From: Blasia pusilla
Lineage: Eukaryota; Marchantiophyta; Marchantiopsida; Blasiales
Length of the DNA stretch: 64,000 bases
Direction of reading: 5' to 3'
NCBI GenBank assembly: GCA_050084515.1
Contig: CM114272.1
Location: 42,532,001 to 42,596,000, forward strand
Below, piece after piece: positions 15,926-28,700 of the stretch. Under the pieces are notes generated by a model. It saw only the letters and a list, made by a program, of their open reading frames with translations, had not been told where the DNA came from and ran no database searches. Made by a program: the position numbers and the translations under genes. Position 1 is the first letter of the stretch. Each line of letters begins with the position of its first letter.

Positions 15926-18356
15926 GATACTCACAAATTATTTTCTCAAGTGATCACAACATTCATATGTGTTGTGCTAGAGATACTTAATTTAACTTTT
16001 GCACCCTTCTACTTTCGTATTGCTTCCCTTCCGTTTTCGTATTGCCGCCTATGTATTACCTTTGTGTGCTACATAGTATGATGTGAAACCGCATGAATGT
16101 AAGCTTTTTTCTTGGCTTTAAGTTCCCATATCTCTGTACAATCCCATGTTACCATGAATTCATGATACCCACTTGAGCAGATGGTTGTGCGGCATACAAA
16201 TGCGCGATGATCCCAAGGATGATCATCCAGTAGGGATCTATCAAGTACATGCAACACCGATGGTCAATCTTGCGGCATTGGGCGTGATTCATTAGAATAC
16301 TTTCAGGAATGGGACAAATCAAGTCATGTTCTGTAAGAGAGGACAAATCGAGTCATGTTCTATATAGGGGAACCCGGCTCTGAAGAGAATTCAGTTCCAT
16401 GGAACCATTTCCATCACATTCCATTCACCAGTTTCCCGGATTTAAAGATTCTGGCTTCCATGAACATTTTTCCTCAAGGTACGTGAGAGGAGAGATGGTG
16501 GGAAACTTAGAGTAGAGAGTGTGTTAGCCCCAAACTTACACAAATTGAGCAAGAAATAGCTGATATGCTTGAAAAAGCAAGAGACAAGTAATTGGATCAG
16601 TTCAACAGAAAGTGGAGAGAGCATACCCGGCCTTGCAGTGCACAAGGCTCGGTATGCTCCAAAAGAGAACATCAACGTTTTGAAAAAAACATATTGACCA
16701 GAAGGACCGGGTGTTCCCGTCCCCAATCACAAAAAACCTCCCACAACTTGGCATATGTGCAATCTCCGGATCCACCCTCTCATCTTGTTGGAAGAAGACC
16801 AACGATGGTATCGGAACTACCAAACAATGCCATCGTCTACCAAAAAAATCCGAACCCCAACTCTCGCCTTACTTGAAAACCACAATCAATTTGTACAAGC
16901 ATCTCAAGGCCTCCAGGCTAAGTCTCTTATGCAAGTTATGAGTGTGGAATTCACTCAATAGAAAGCCTGAAAATGTAATACGATTCTTGCAACAAGCACA
17001 AACAATGTATGCATAGAATGCAGGCAAATGACCAACATCCATTTTCTGCTATCCAACACAATGGTACAAATTCTCGTATTGTATTTGTGAGCGACACAAA
17101 GGGTTCATTATGCCAACCGCCTCCATACCATATTACCACATAATGAAATTGGCTGAAACACTAGCACCTAAAAATTGACACAACCATTGCAGAAGTAATG
17201 AATGGAGAGTGGAATTGGAGAACACTTTATTTCACAAAAATAAAATCAATGTCTGTATTGTAATAAAGAACGTTAATAGACAAAGGTAGAGACCCCAATG
17301 CATTGCTCTTTATTTCACAGAATTTGGATAAATGTATGTATTCTAGTTAAGAATCATAATATACAAAAGTAGAGACCGATTTCCATTTCCTAATGCATTG
17401 CTCTTGTGGCAATGCATGCCTATCACTTTAGAGTTAGTGTATACTTTCACACCGAGCTCACCTCCCCACTATACCTACCTATGGATACACCTATTTGGCG
17501 AAAGGAAACAACACGTATCAAGCTTATATTTCGCACATTCCAAGATGTTACAGGTAATCATTTATGACTAGACGCAAATCAGGGCAGTGCTTCATGCTTC
17601 CTTGTAAGAGACAACAATCATGGAACTTCTCTGCCAGAGGTGCATGCAAAGCTGGAAAATGCCTTAATATACGACATGGTCATGGATGCAAGAACCTTGG
17701 AACACATACTTCTCACACAGAATATTCATTTAAGGACAACGGAAGATCTCAACAAAATTGTGCAGTTTAGTCTTATAAGGTACATAATATAAAAGTTCCT
17801 TTAGTAATACAAACCCCCTGCTCCTCGTTCATATGTTCCAGAAGAAGATTTCCATTTTTGTACTTTAGGAGTCTTCACACGTCTAGATGATTCCATCACT
17901 AACGTCAACTATGAATTCCATGTGTTTGCTGTCATATTTTTGTTTCCGGTATCTTTGCCTTTGTGACATCAAAATTTCCAACTCATGGGTGGTGGTAAAG
18001 CTTATACAAGCATCATCTCCATTGTGAACACCTGCCTCCCTCTTCAACTATTTTTGCAAAATAAGTCTGTGTTTTTCGGGCGCTATGGGAAATTGGGGCA
18101 CTATCACTAGGGCTATATCGAATTTAGATTAATTTCTCTTAGCTATCTAATGCAACTGCTCAATCAACCAACGACATTTTTCGTTTAATAGAGTTACTTG
18201 ACCCGGCTAATCCTTCAGTATATTCTTGTAGTGGTAAATTCTATGTCAATGACATTCCTCTTTGCTTATTTTTTTGAGCTCGTGATAGTCGACCCACACA
18301 GTCCCGCATCAAATTCGCACCAAGCAATAGAAGTTCAGAATCATCAGCACATGTGT
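15926..18356. other. Region without a supported gene
   Basis: Only short ORFs on either strand. The + frame 16592-16876 and overlapping minus frame 16602-16823 have no recognisable motif. It presumably consists of decayed transposon-flank sequence between the copy-1 fragment and MULE copy B. Confidence 0.3.
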
Positions 18357-20830
18357 TCATAAATTTTGAGAAAATTTTGATAGTTGTGCATTTGCCAAAC
18401 CAATACCTCCATTCTTTGCCTCGACTTCATCTCCTCTGTAATCTTCATTGTTGTATGGTTCCTGTGAATCAGCCCCCATATTTTGTTGGTTTTCCTCTTC
18501 AGATTCAGATCCATCTCTTTTAACGCAATCGTAGTCGTGGCTTACAAATGCATTAGCAGCATCAATCTTTGGCTGTGACCCACACTCCATATCTCGAACC
18601 TCTCAATTCAATTTCTCCATGAATAAAGCACGCATCCCACCTTGCATTGTTCCTCGCTTTGTTCCTAGTGCCCTGACAATATCTTCTCCAATGTAGCCAC
18701 ACATCAACAAACACTTCACTTGATGTTTACACATTACCCTTACAAATCCAAGGGCAATCGCATGTACAATATTCTGATTTGTAGTTGTATACGTCATATA
18801 CAATTCCAGCCATCGTTTGGATTTTCACCGAAGCCATTGTGGAAGACGAGATGTCACAATCCGCATCATGAATGCATCTTACTTTCAACCGTGAAGCACG
18901 AACCACCCTTTCCTCATGTTCATTATCAATAGAAACCAACATTTTTACACAACTGTATTTGGTGGTAGAATGGTTCCACTTTTCGCATCAACTCATTGAT
19001 CAATCAATCACAACGCCTAGCTGCCAATCTGACTATTTGTCTTCCTCATAACCAATTTCATATTTCCGTGATAGGCTTCAATGAACGCATTGATATCCAT
19101 GTTTGAATGATTGAATGTTCGAACCCCTTTTATCCACATGCCTACAAAATCATCATGACTAACAGTGCAACATTGTTACTTTCAGATTTATGACATCCAA
19201 TATTGAATAACATATGTTGAGGCAAAGGAAATAGGCAATGTACCTGCATTATGCTGCCAAGTCATTTTTATATAATGCAAGAATCTGGTCTCTGATGAAC
19301 AGTCCACGTCCAAAGCTTCTAGGGCCTTCATTGTTGTTGCCAATGTTGCCTCTGCTACATTGCCAAAATGTGCTAGTACTTCATAAGAGGATGCCTTTAT
19401 GTACATTATCTTTCCTAATCTAGTGCTTAGCTCACGTCGTTTGATGCGCTTCGACACCTTCGTACGCAAATGTTTGTGCCAGTCGTGTTGCACATGCCAC
19501 AAGAAAAGGACGACTGGAATGTCCTCAAACACTCGCCTGTAATCACAAGGTAACCATCAAGTGTCAGAATTGTTGCTGCGCAAAATAAATACCTCATGGC
19601 AAGAAAAAAAGACATGTGGAATGAGGAGAAGTAGGTTACCCACCTAAGGGCATTGATCTCTGCTACTGAGCAATATGTCATAATGTAGCTTGGGCACTAT
19701 GGTGCCTCAATTTCCAGCCCCCATTGAGAACATATTTCTCTATGGCGTTTAACAATTGTTGTTTTCATTGCCTCCAACCATGGTGCAATGTTAGACTCCT
19801 TGCACGAGTTTGTCAAAACCCATACTACTGGGACGTCATTTTGGAATTTATCATACACCATAACGATGTATAACTGGAACTATCCATGGAAATATTTCAT
19901 GGCATGCTAGACCTTCAAACCTACATACAATTCAGCATGGGAATAGAGTGGACTGAACGCAAAAATGAAAGAGATCTTATTCCTGTTTGTTCCAAATGTC
20001 AAATCCATGCAAATAATGTTCTGATTCCCGTGTTGCACCAGCATCAAACACATCCAATGTGACCAAAAACCTAGTATGAATGGACTCTCCTTGCTTTTTT
20101 AAGGTTGGTAAAAGAAGACTTCTTCTGGCTACAATGTGACGTAATTGGAAATGCTCTGATTCCCGTTGCTATGTCAAAGCCAAGATTCCATTACAATATT
20201 TTGTCTCAAGTTTTGGACATCTTGGAGTTGCACAAAATCATCTCTGCGAACTTCTATTGATGAATCTGCCTTCAAACGTTGGCAAACTTCTTCGCTCAAC
20301 TCCCTTACAATCATCATGTTTGTCTTCTCTTAGCATATCATCTCCATTATTAGAAGCTTCCGGCCACTCAACAAGCAAGGAGCATGGTTAGTTGTAGCAC
20401 CCTTGTTGAAGATGTCGTCAAATCCATGACAAGGTTCACTAGGTTTGTCTTTGTGTGCTCTATGGATGTAGGTAATCTTTGCGCAATGTGGAACTAGAAT
20501 CTACATGACAGTGACTTACTCGCACCTTATATCAACTTTTTGGAAATTTCCATTGTAATCCTCTGGACCGTAGCTACAATGATACACTCTATAGCACCCC
20601 TCATTTTGTGCAGCCCGAGCTTTATATTTTTGTCAGACCTTTGTCGTTGTTTTTCGTGTGGGCCGCTCATGTGGAACAATGACAATCTTCACCCAGAAGT
20701 TTGTGCTTGCAGACCTGTCTCCATGACCTTCCCTTTTTAAGAAATCATGAAGCCTGCGCCATGGAATGTACACAATGTCGCCCCTATCCCACGACGCAAG
20801 ATTATCATAATTGAGCAAACCCGTTGGTCA
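18357..20830 (-). mobile_element. Degenerate MULE transposase with SWIM zinc finger, copy B
   Basis: Minus-strand fragments occur in the same order as copy A. An N-terminal part near 20630-20818 contains YIPWRRLHDFLKREG. The first Asp motif CMDLTFGTNRNK is near 20000-20030. About 19790-19860 reads VVWVLTNS. 19188-19532 contains FLWHVQHDWHKHL, then a Glu-containing helix (GKIMYI). 18727-18942 holds a SWIM finger (CTCDCPWICKGN) whose last ligands (CKHQVK) lie in another frame just downstream (18603-18803). 18357-18590 is an acidic tail. Several frameshifts and stops interrupt it. Homology to copy A is clear at protein level but not at DNA level by eye, so the two copies are old or belong to different subfamilies. 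It is inactive. Confidence 0.75.
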
Positions 20831-21121
20831 AAGTTCCCTCATTGGGATTTTTGATATGGCTAGGATTCGGTTTACAACATCGAGTCTTGGTTTGTCCATG
20901 AATGAGGCCTGAACACCCACTGTTGAGCCTTGCATCATTGGGGCAGACTCTTGCGAATGAAACATGATCCTCACCTCAATCGCCTTTACTGCTTCAAAGT
21001 ATGTGCATAACCTTCATACTAAGCCAAGGATGCATTTACTCACATAAGTCTGAGTCTACTCCACTCCCGAGTGCAACTCGGGGTCTTCATCCCAAAAATC
21101 ATCCGCTAACCATGAACCGTC

Positions 21122-21352
21122 TGGCACATGAAGCATAAAACTACACTTCCACTTCAAGCATAGTAGAATCAAGTAGCACCCTGGCCCCCCAACTAGTGTG
21201 CAACCAAATTTCACACTCAGACCCTGTGCATCATCTTGGCACATGAAGCATAAAACTATGGCACATCAAGCACAATAGAATTAAGTTTAACCCCGGCCTC
21301 CCAACCACATGCCAACCAGATTGCACACTCAGACCGTGTGCATCATCCAAGC
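21122..21352. repeat. Tandem duplication, unit about 115 bp
   Basis: The unit starting GGCACATGAAGCATAAAACT at about 21122 is repeated at about 21238. Both units end with CTCAGACC(C/G)TGTGCATC. The two units also share AATAGAAT/GTAGAAT and TGCAACC/TGCCAACC blocks, with moderate divergence. The small minus-strand ORFs across it come from the duplication. Confidence 0.85.
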
Positions 21353-21539
21353 TAGACATGCCATTGCAATATGGCAATGCTACACACAAGGAGAATGGGA
21401 AAACTTTATTCAACAAAAGTACTGACATGGAGTATAATTTTTACTACACTTCCACTCAAATTCAGAGAATTTCCAGTAAGTACTCCCTATATACTCAAAA
21501 CATTACTAACTTAGTAAGTAACTACACTTCTTACTAGGC

Positions 21540-22145
21540 ACCGTAGCGATTGAACCGTCACACATTATGGTGAATCCACCGCCAAAATACTGCTGCAAAA
21601 TACACCGTGGTGAGCGTTCATGGTGAATCCACCACTTGCAAAATACATCATGATGAATAGTGACCATGATGCAGCAAAATATACCCTACAAAATGACCTC
21701 CATACAACCATGACTGTGAATAGTCTAAGGGATCATATATCCACCCCAAAACACTGTTGCAAAATACACCGTGATGAATTTTTACCATGCTATCCCTATG
21801 AACACCCTAAACTATGGCCTTGCTGCAACTAACAGTGAATGAGTGAGTTCACTACTTCCTCCGAGAATACTACTGCAAAATACATTGTTTACCGCTGCAA
21901 CTAACTGTGAATTAGTGAGTTCACAGTATTCACCTGATAGTAATGCTGCAAAATACACCCTTTACCTCTGCAAAGTTCACTCCGGCATCGCTATAATAAT
22001 TACCGTTTTCTGCGAAAAAGATCAAGTACCACTCCACTATTGCAACATACAAAAATGTTGTAGTGGTGGAGTGAGTGCAATTCCATCAGCTGCAACTATG
22101 GCAACAATGCTACACCCGGTGGGCTACATGGTAAATCCCCATCTG
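21540..22145. repeat. Cluster of dispersed short repeats with core CTGCAAAATACA
   Basis: The core (C)TGCAAAATACA(C/T) recurs at about 21592, 21639, 21755, 21873 and 21946, with a variant GCAGCAAAATATACCC near 21671. The cores are often followed by CGTGATGAAT or preceded by ACTGTGAAT(T/G)AGTGAG. Spacing is irregular (47-118 bp), unlike a satellite. Such clustered motifs are typical of transposon subterminal regions. It lies between the MULE copy B transposase and the gene fragment at 22.2 kb. Confidence 0.75.
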
Positions 22146-22234
22146 TAAAACTTCAATGAGAATCGTGAAGGATCAAAATCGAGCCTCTGTTGTTTCTGCT
22201 GCCTAGGATACCATAGTTGCAGAGAATGCCTTCT

Positions 22235-23830
22235 TCAGTGAAGCAATTTTTTGTGACGTGGTGGAACCCTTCTAGTGTGCATATGCTTTGAACTTGAGCC
22301 ATTGTTGTGGGTTGATTTCACTCGTTTAACTTTTGCATTCCTCTTCTTTGGGATGACGCGCAAGCGCTTTGCCGGCAACAATTTCCCTTCAGAAGACTCA
22401 TTTGGAGAACTGTGCGGAATATTGTGGCAACGTGCCATGGGAAAACTATGAAGTTCACTACCATTGAATTTGGCTGATTGAGAAGGCCCCTTGTGGACCT
22501 CAGAGTCTGAACTACTGTAAAGGGCAACAAGCACGTTCAGAGCATGGCAATGAGAGTCGCTATGATCCAATACAACTCTACCAACATCAAATGTGTGCAT
22601 GGCTTGGTCTACTCCACTCTTAATTGGAGTGTTTACACCCTCCAAGTGATCTGCAACTGACACCCTTTCCATATCTACAACAAAGACAAATTCCTTATTC
22701 ACAATGTCCTTTGATTCAGGAACTTTTGCCAGTGGACTTGCATTTTCCATGCAAGGAACATCTACCACATCACATTCTTGATCCGCTAACGTGCCTGGGC
22801 TCGGTTGTGAGGGCTCGAGTCGCGGAAGAGACCCTGTTGGTGACTGTCCTAAATGTCCAACAAACTTGGGGATGGCACATAGTGTATGCCCAAATTGTGA
22901 GTCTGCCACTAAACACCCCAACGAGCCATCGCCATCATCCCATTCTACCTAGTCGGCTCCAACAAGGGAATTCCCACATTTAAGCTCCTCAACATTTAAG
23001 CGGTTTGCACACTCAGACCCTACTTCATCGTCCTTTTCTTCTATAAAAGCATTTTCTGAGTCACACCCCTCAGGGATTGCACCCACCTCCTTGTCGCTGG
23101 CATATCCGTATTCCCCTACAATTCCACCGCCTTGCTCCTCGCTAGCATATGCAATAGTATCTAAGTGGCACATCCGAAGAAATATGCGTGCAGGTTTCAT
23201 TGCGCCTTCCTGAGGACTTACCCTTGGAAGGCCTCGTCATAGAGGCAGGTGTGTGTGGCGTTGTTTGCAACCCAATCTTCTTATTACCCTTGGAGGCCCC
23301 AATTGCAAATTTCCTACAATTCTTCCGACATGTGTATTGTCCACGATCAAGGCATTGTTACAAATCATGTCACTTTTCTTTAAATGAATGCCATTGTCGC
23401 CTTCATCTTTGAGGATACAATAACATCAATTGCATTTCATGGGTTTGCTGAAGCTCTTGGAGATTTTTGGACAACTTTGCAAGCTCGGGTAGTGGCTTCT
23501 TATCTAGTATGGCGGTAACATCTTCATCTTCGCTAGCGCGAACATCAAATGCAACCAGGTCTTGTATGACACGGACAGAGGACACTACGGTGTTATAAAG
23601 ATTGGAAATGCAAACATTCCTCAGGTAGTAACCATCCCACTCTTCACTCCATCGTAACAATCGATCATTTTCCCTTGGGTGAAAATGATCATTATGTACC
23701 TCTTTTCCACGATACGTAGTTCTCACATTGGGCCGGAAGCTGAAAGGAGCCCTTACAATTCCTCTAGAGAATCAAGAACCCCAATCGATTATATCAAAAG
23801 GAGGGGCACTTTGGGCGGCTAGCACCTAGT
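22235..23830 (-). pseudogene. Unrecognised gene, copy 2 (homologous to 15.3-15.9 kb)
   Basis: On the minus strand, similarity to copy 1 starts near 23820. The ORF 23403-23726 (107 codons) contains WSEEWDGYYLRNVCISNLY and VTAILDKKPLPELAKLSKN. Beyond its stop the frame continues with TCRKNCRKFAIGASKGNKK (about 23280-23330) and an acidic part (22949-23200). It ends in 22235-22921 (228 codons), which has a basic tail (KRLRVIPKKRNAKVKRVK) resembling a nuclear localisation signal. It has several stops and at least one frameshift. The order (a gene with basic C-terminus upstream of a MULE transposase, same strand) parallels the BED gene upstream of MULE copy A. The product is unknown. Confidence 0.5.
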
Positions 23831-24420
23831 TTACTCGCCAATAGTAAGGGCCGTAACCAAACCCTGATTAATTGACCAAGTAAGGTTCACATGCAAACGG
23901 GCATGTGAAACGTCTTCACAATTGAGATGATGAAGACAAACAGAACATAATTTCATACACTTCTTTTCTTAGGGCAGATCATGGGCATCGTCACATAGTG
24001 TAGATGGATGAATCCTGAAAGTTGTAGGGTACCGTTCCAATGGGCTGATGACGTCATGGTCCGTGGTGACCTTTCGTAGCTATCCTGTTGAGGGTGGTGA
24101 GGTTTCCGATCTTCGGCCGCGGCACATAAACCTATCAGTAGTTTTGACCATCTGATTGATCCGGATAGGTCAGAGCAGGTCAATTTACGCCGGTGATACT
24201 TCAACTTACCCTTGATCCTTGCGGATTAAGGATAAAGATTTGAAGGAGAATTCCTCGTTACAAACAACTCTGGAGCCAGTTGAACTACAAGGCTTTGACT
24301 ATCACTAAACACGTCACGTGTCTTGTCGTGGACAACCAGGCATTACTATAGACTGACGGTATTACGAGGGTTAATTCATACGCTGGGTATAATTTTCAGC
24401 TAGAGTGTTTTCGTTGTGCC
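23831..24420. other. Region without a supported gene
   Basis: No domain recognised in the short ORFs. Moderately GC-rich, without obvious repeats. Confidence 0.3.
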
Positions 24421-24680
24421 TAGAAGTGGCCGATGGGCCACTCTCCAACGCCCGGAGTGACCCTTCGAGGACCCTCTAGGTTCCTGACTTGCCGCCTATT
24501 GCCTAGCCTCGTTCGTCATTTTCGTTTCATTCCTCTGCGATTCTCTCTCCATTATATCGGGAGGGCGAATGCGCCTCCAGACCACATTCCTCGTTGGTTT
24601 TTCGTGAAATATAGCTGATACGTTTGGCTGCTAGGATCTCTAGCTCTGAGTTGTCAAGCTAATTATGCCGAAGAACAAGG
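24421..24680 (+). pseudogene. Possible orphan promoter/first exon of translation initiation factor eIF1A
   Basis: At 24665 an ATG opens with M-P-K-N-K, immediately followed by GTGCAGGT, which could serve as a splice donor. eIF1A proteins of plants and animals begin MPKNKGKGG. The 250 bp upstream are pyrimidine-rich with CTCTCTCC tracts, as in a plant 5' untranslated region. No downstream exon encoding the rest of eIF1A was found up to 26 kb, so this is at best a stranded 5' fragment. Five residues can match by chance, so the call is tentative. Confidence 0.3.
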
Positions 24681-25758
24681 TGCAGGTATGGAACGTCCAC
24701 AGTTGCCGCCTTCTCTTGTTGGGAAGCAACGACAAAAGACATCAGCACCCTGGCTCATCGTCCAGATTTTGGACGCCCTGGTGCCATGAAGCTGAGTCGC
24801 TGAATTTAGAAATAATTACGAGTTTTACCTCTCGCCAGCTCATATCATTATGGCCCAAGCCATGCAAAGGGGGTAGAGATTAGAATCCAAGGCCTCTACT
24901 AGCCTAACTGTGGCACAATATAACGTGTCGTGTGAGGACACACCCAGACAAGCGACTAAACTGGGTCGCAACCAATATTTCCCACAGGGTAGCAGAAGAA
25001 TGGGAGGTGAGCAAGAGAGACTTCTCTACACGTACAATTACATGCAACTGAGGAACGAACTCATCTTCGAACCCACACTTCGCAGTGATCACCTGAGTTC
25101 ATCATCAAATAAGAATTATAATTGCAAAGCTCAATTCCCACGCCTCATGTAAGAGGGAGGGAGGAAGGAATCTCAAAAGGAGATCTGCGACATCTTTCAT
25201 CATCATCATCACCACCACCACATCCACACCCGGGGGCATCATGACCCTCTCTATGAATAAGTGTTTGAAATATGTCACTCAATCAGACCTAAACAGGTCA
25301 TCAAAATAATTCCCCTCGTGCAATAGATTGTGGCATAGGTTTTAATTCAAGAAGTGGAGATAACTTCGCTCACGATCACGCAGGAAGGAATAAATAATCA
25401 CTCACTGTGCGCTGCTAGTGTCATTGTGGATCTGGATTGAGAGCACAGGAGGGGTGTGTCTGTCTAGGACTATATTGGAGGCATCCAAACTATTTGAACT
25501 ATCCAAGAATTCATGGATTCATTTACCAAACGGTGGGCTCACTCAAGGGTCGACTGCTGAGGAAGGGAGGTCAAGAGGAAAAAAAATTTACAGCAAGTAC
25601 TACTCACTCACTGCTATCTGTACATAAAATGGCCCTATTTCGCTGAGCTAGCAGTCTGGAACAATCGCAGAGGGACCCAGAAACAAAATACCCCTGGCCT
25701 CCCACCTCAAGGATCGAGAAAGCTTATACGTTGACTGTCTGAACTATATACAAGGAAT
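24681..25758. other. Intergenic region 3' of the DEP-Grx-DUF547 gene
   Basis: No supported gene. A CAT/CAC trinucleotide tract lies at 25197-25223. The part closest to 25758 is presumably the 3' untranslated region of the minus-strand gene ending at 25759. Confidence 0.5.
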
Positions 25759-28700
25759 CTAGGATTGGTACGTCACTTTAAGACTGGCATCATCCAGCAA
25801 CTTGGATAGTTGCTCAGACTTCTTTATGTCCAAAAAGGGAAGAATCCACTTCAGAAGTTCAGCTTCATTCTTGCCAAAGTCCCCAGCATACCTACATTCA
25901 TTGATTGTAAGAAACATAAGGTTAGAAATCCGGCTGCCAACCTTCAAAATGAAACTGCACAATCTATAAGGGATCACAATCAGTCTCAGCATTCTCACTC
26001 TTCACTAAACATGACTCTTTGTCTTTAACATTGGGAGTCTGAGTACTACTGAATGATGGAACTGACATAACAAGTAGTCCAAGGTTCTTAGGAAAATGAG
26101 TCTTCACTACCTTGGCCAATGAAACTTTGAAGGTAGTAAGTACAACACAAAAGGGTTTTCTTCGGCCACTCAGAATCATGATCCAACTGTAGCCAAGGAT
26201 GCACCACAGGTAATACTAGGACAAAAAAAATTAGTGGACTGATCTACACTGATGCAAAAAACCGAAACACAAAAATTCGAAAGAGGCTTACAATTTAAAC
26301 ATCCTGTCGAGAGAAATACTCTTTGTTCCCAAGTCGATGATAATCCCTCCGTCTGCAAAAAATTCACTAGCAGCTGATTTTAACTCTTCATCGACCCTTC
26401 CAGCAGAGTAGCACCTTATTGCTGGAGATGACTGTGGTCCCCGGGCTAATGCGAAATGGATGAGAGGCTCTGGCTCTGACAATGCCACCTGTTCCAAAAT
26501 ATCCATTCTTCAGAACCAAAGAACATGATAGAATTTTTTCAGGGTATTGGCCTTTGAAGGGCCGAAGTCAAAGTGCCCACTATAATGCAACACACTTAAG
26601 AAATCAAAATAGAGATAGTAAACAGGGTGCAGATCAAGGTAAGGTAACACGCAATTGTTGCATTGGCAGATGAGAAGGAAGATGAGAACAGACAGGAAAA
26701 ATACTCCAAGAGAAAACAAAAAATATTAGTTTCATGGGTACAAAGAATACCTTCGAGCGTTCATCACGAGGACCAAAAGGTTTTGTTAAGGTGTAAGGTG
26801 GCCGCTGATTCGCCCGCAATAAGCCGTTCATGATGGCTGATAGGGAGTATGAGTAGCCTCCAATGATGTACTGAAAGTCCCCAAAAAACTTTCTCCTTTC
26901 CAAAGCTCCAATTGGGAAATGGCTCAGATGCACAACAGCATGAATCACAAGAGAGTTGTAGATGTTTATAAAAAAACAAAGCTTTTCCTCTTTGGTCATC
27001 TGGAGTAAGTTGATTCGATGGAATTCTTCGGTCAATTTTTTATACCTGAAAACTCAAAAAACAATCAAGAGTCAAACATTTCAGGCGTTAAACCATGAAT
27101 TCCAATGCCTAAGATAATATCTCAATCCCCAACAGCACCAGCCAATGACCAACTCGATGTTTCATGCTGTTCCAGAACCAGATCTACTAGGACAGCAGGT
27201 TGCCAAAACCCTAAAACAGCAGTTGTAACTACTACTTAAAAGGTCTTTTAGACATACTGCTGCTGCTCTCAGCTAAAATGTTATCTTTTCCATCATTTGA
27301 CAGCTTAGACTCCAAGATTTACAGAAAATCTCGATCATTCTAAATCTGTGTATGGTAGCCTGCAAAGGGATCTGACGTACATTAGTTTGAAGGACAAATC
27401 TACGACTGGACGAATGGTCTCATAGAGATAGCCACTACTAACGAAACCCCAAAAGAATGCATTGAAAACAAGCAGCGACCACAAAACACAAACCACACAC
27501 CTTCTAAATTCCTCACTGTTTGCGAGTCTGCCATGGTCCACATGTTTTCCATCATTTGACAATTTAGACTCCAAGATAGCGAGCATCAACTGCCTCAACT
27601 TGTTTCCAACTTCTACTGCAGGTAGGGGTTCCATGTCATTGGTAGCACCCTGGAAATTTAACACTTTGTTGCCAGTAACAGAGGGTTGATGCTCGAGAAA
27701 TCGATACGGGTAGTTGCCATCTTCAAATAGATGATCCCTGTAGAATGAAGAAAACCATAGCCAAAAGATGTCTCAGATTATCATAATATCCCTAGGAACC
27801 ACTTCTCTTTTCACTTTGTGAAGACACTATTATGAAATAAAAACCCAAGGCTGAAACAAGAAAAAGCTACAGTTTGAAAACATCAGTTTATCTCTTGTTG
27901 GAGTTCCCTACAAGAGAAAGCAGTTGAGTCTGGTATATTCTCTGAATAGAGTATCAAATCAATGCCCTTTGGTCAATATCTAGCAATTCTTGGCCTTCAA
28001 TCACACGCTTAGAAATGCTTAACTGCTACACTGAAGTACTCTCCATCAATAGACAAGCACTCTCCTGATTTTGTAAGGACACTGTAGGATTATTCTACGC
28101 TTTGTTGTAAAAAAATTATTTTCATACGTATCACCAAATGCTAGACAATCATGACATTGGACTCTCTGCTGCAATTCAGTTCTTACATAGGTCTCTGTCA
28201 CCCTACACCGATTCATGCCCCTGAAAAAGTTCAGGGTTATGAACAAACAAAGGCATATCTAGCACTCTGCTGGTTTAGATGAGGGTACCCGACAGCCAAG
28301 CAGAGGGCTAATAAACGATCCAATATGCAGAGGGTTAGGAGATCTTACTCGGTGACGGAGTGCAAGAAATGCTTGGACGCAAAATTCCTTGCAAGTTCAA
28401 CAGCCTGCAAAACACCCAACAATGGTGACCACAATGAAAATGCATTTGAGTTGATAGACTTGCAACATGAAGATTTGATGTCACAGTAGGTTGCCCATGC
28501 CTTACATTCCAGCATCATCAAATATCCCTCACGGCTCTTGAACTAGCTGCAATGGCACGGTGTAGATACTCGGTGGAATCAGAAGCGTACACACACACCA
28601 GCCTGAAATTCTTGTGCAGGCTAACTCGCCTAAACTATTGGTCTTCTGTCTATGGGAAGGGAGCAAAGAACAGCCACAGTTGAGGCTCCAACTAAGTACT

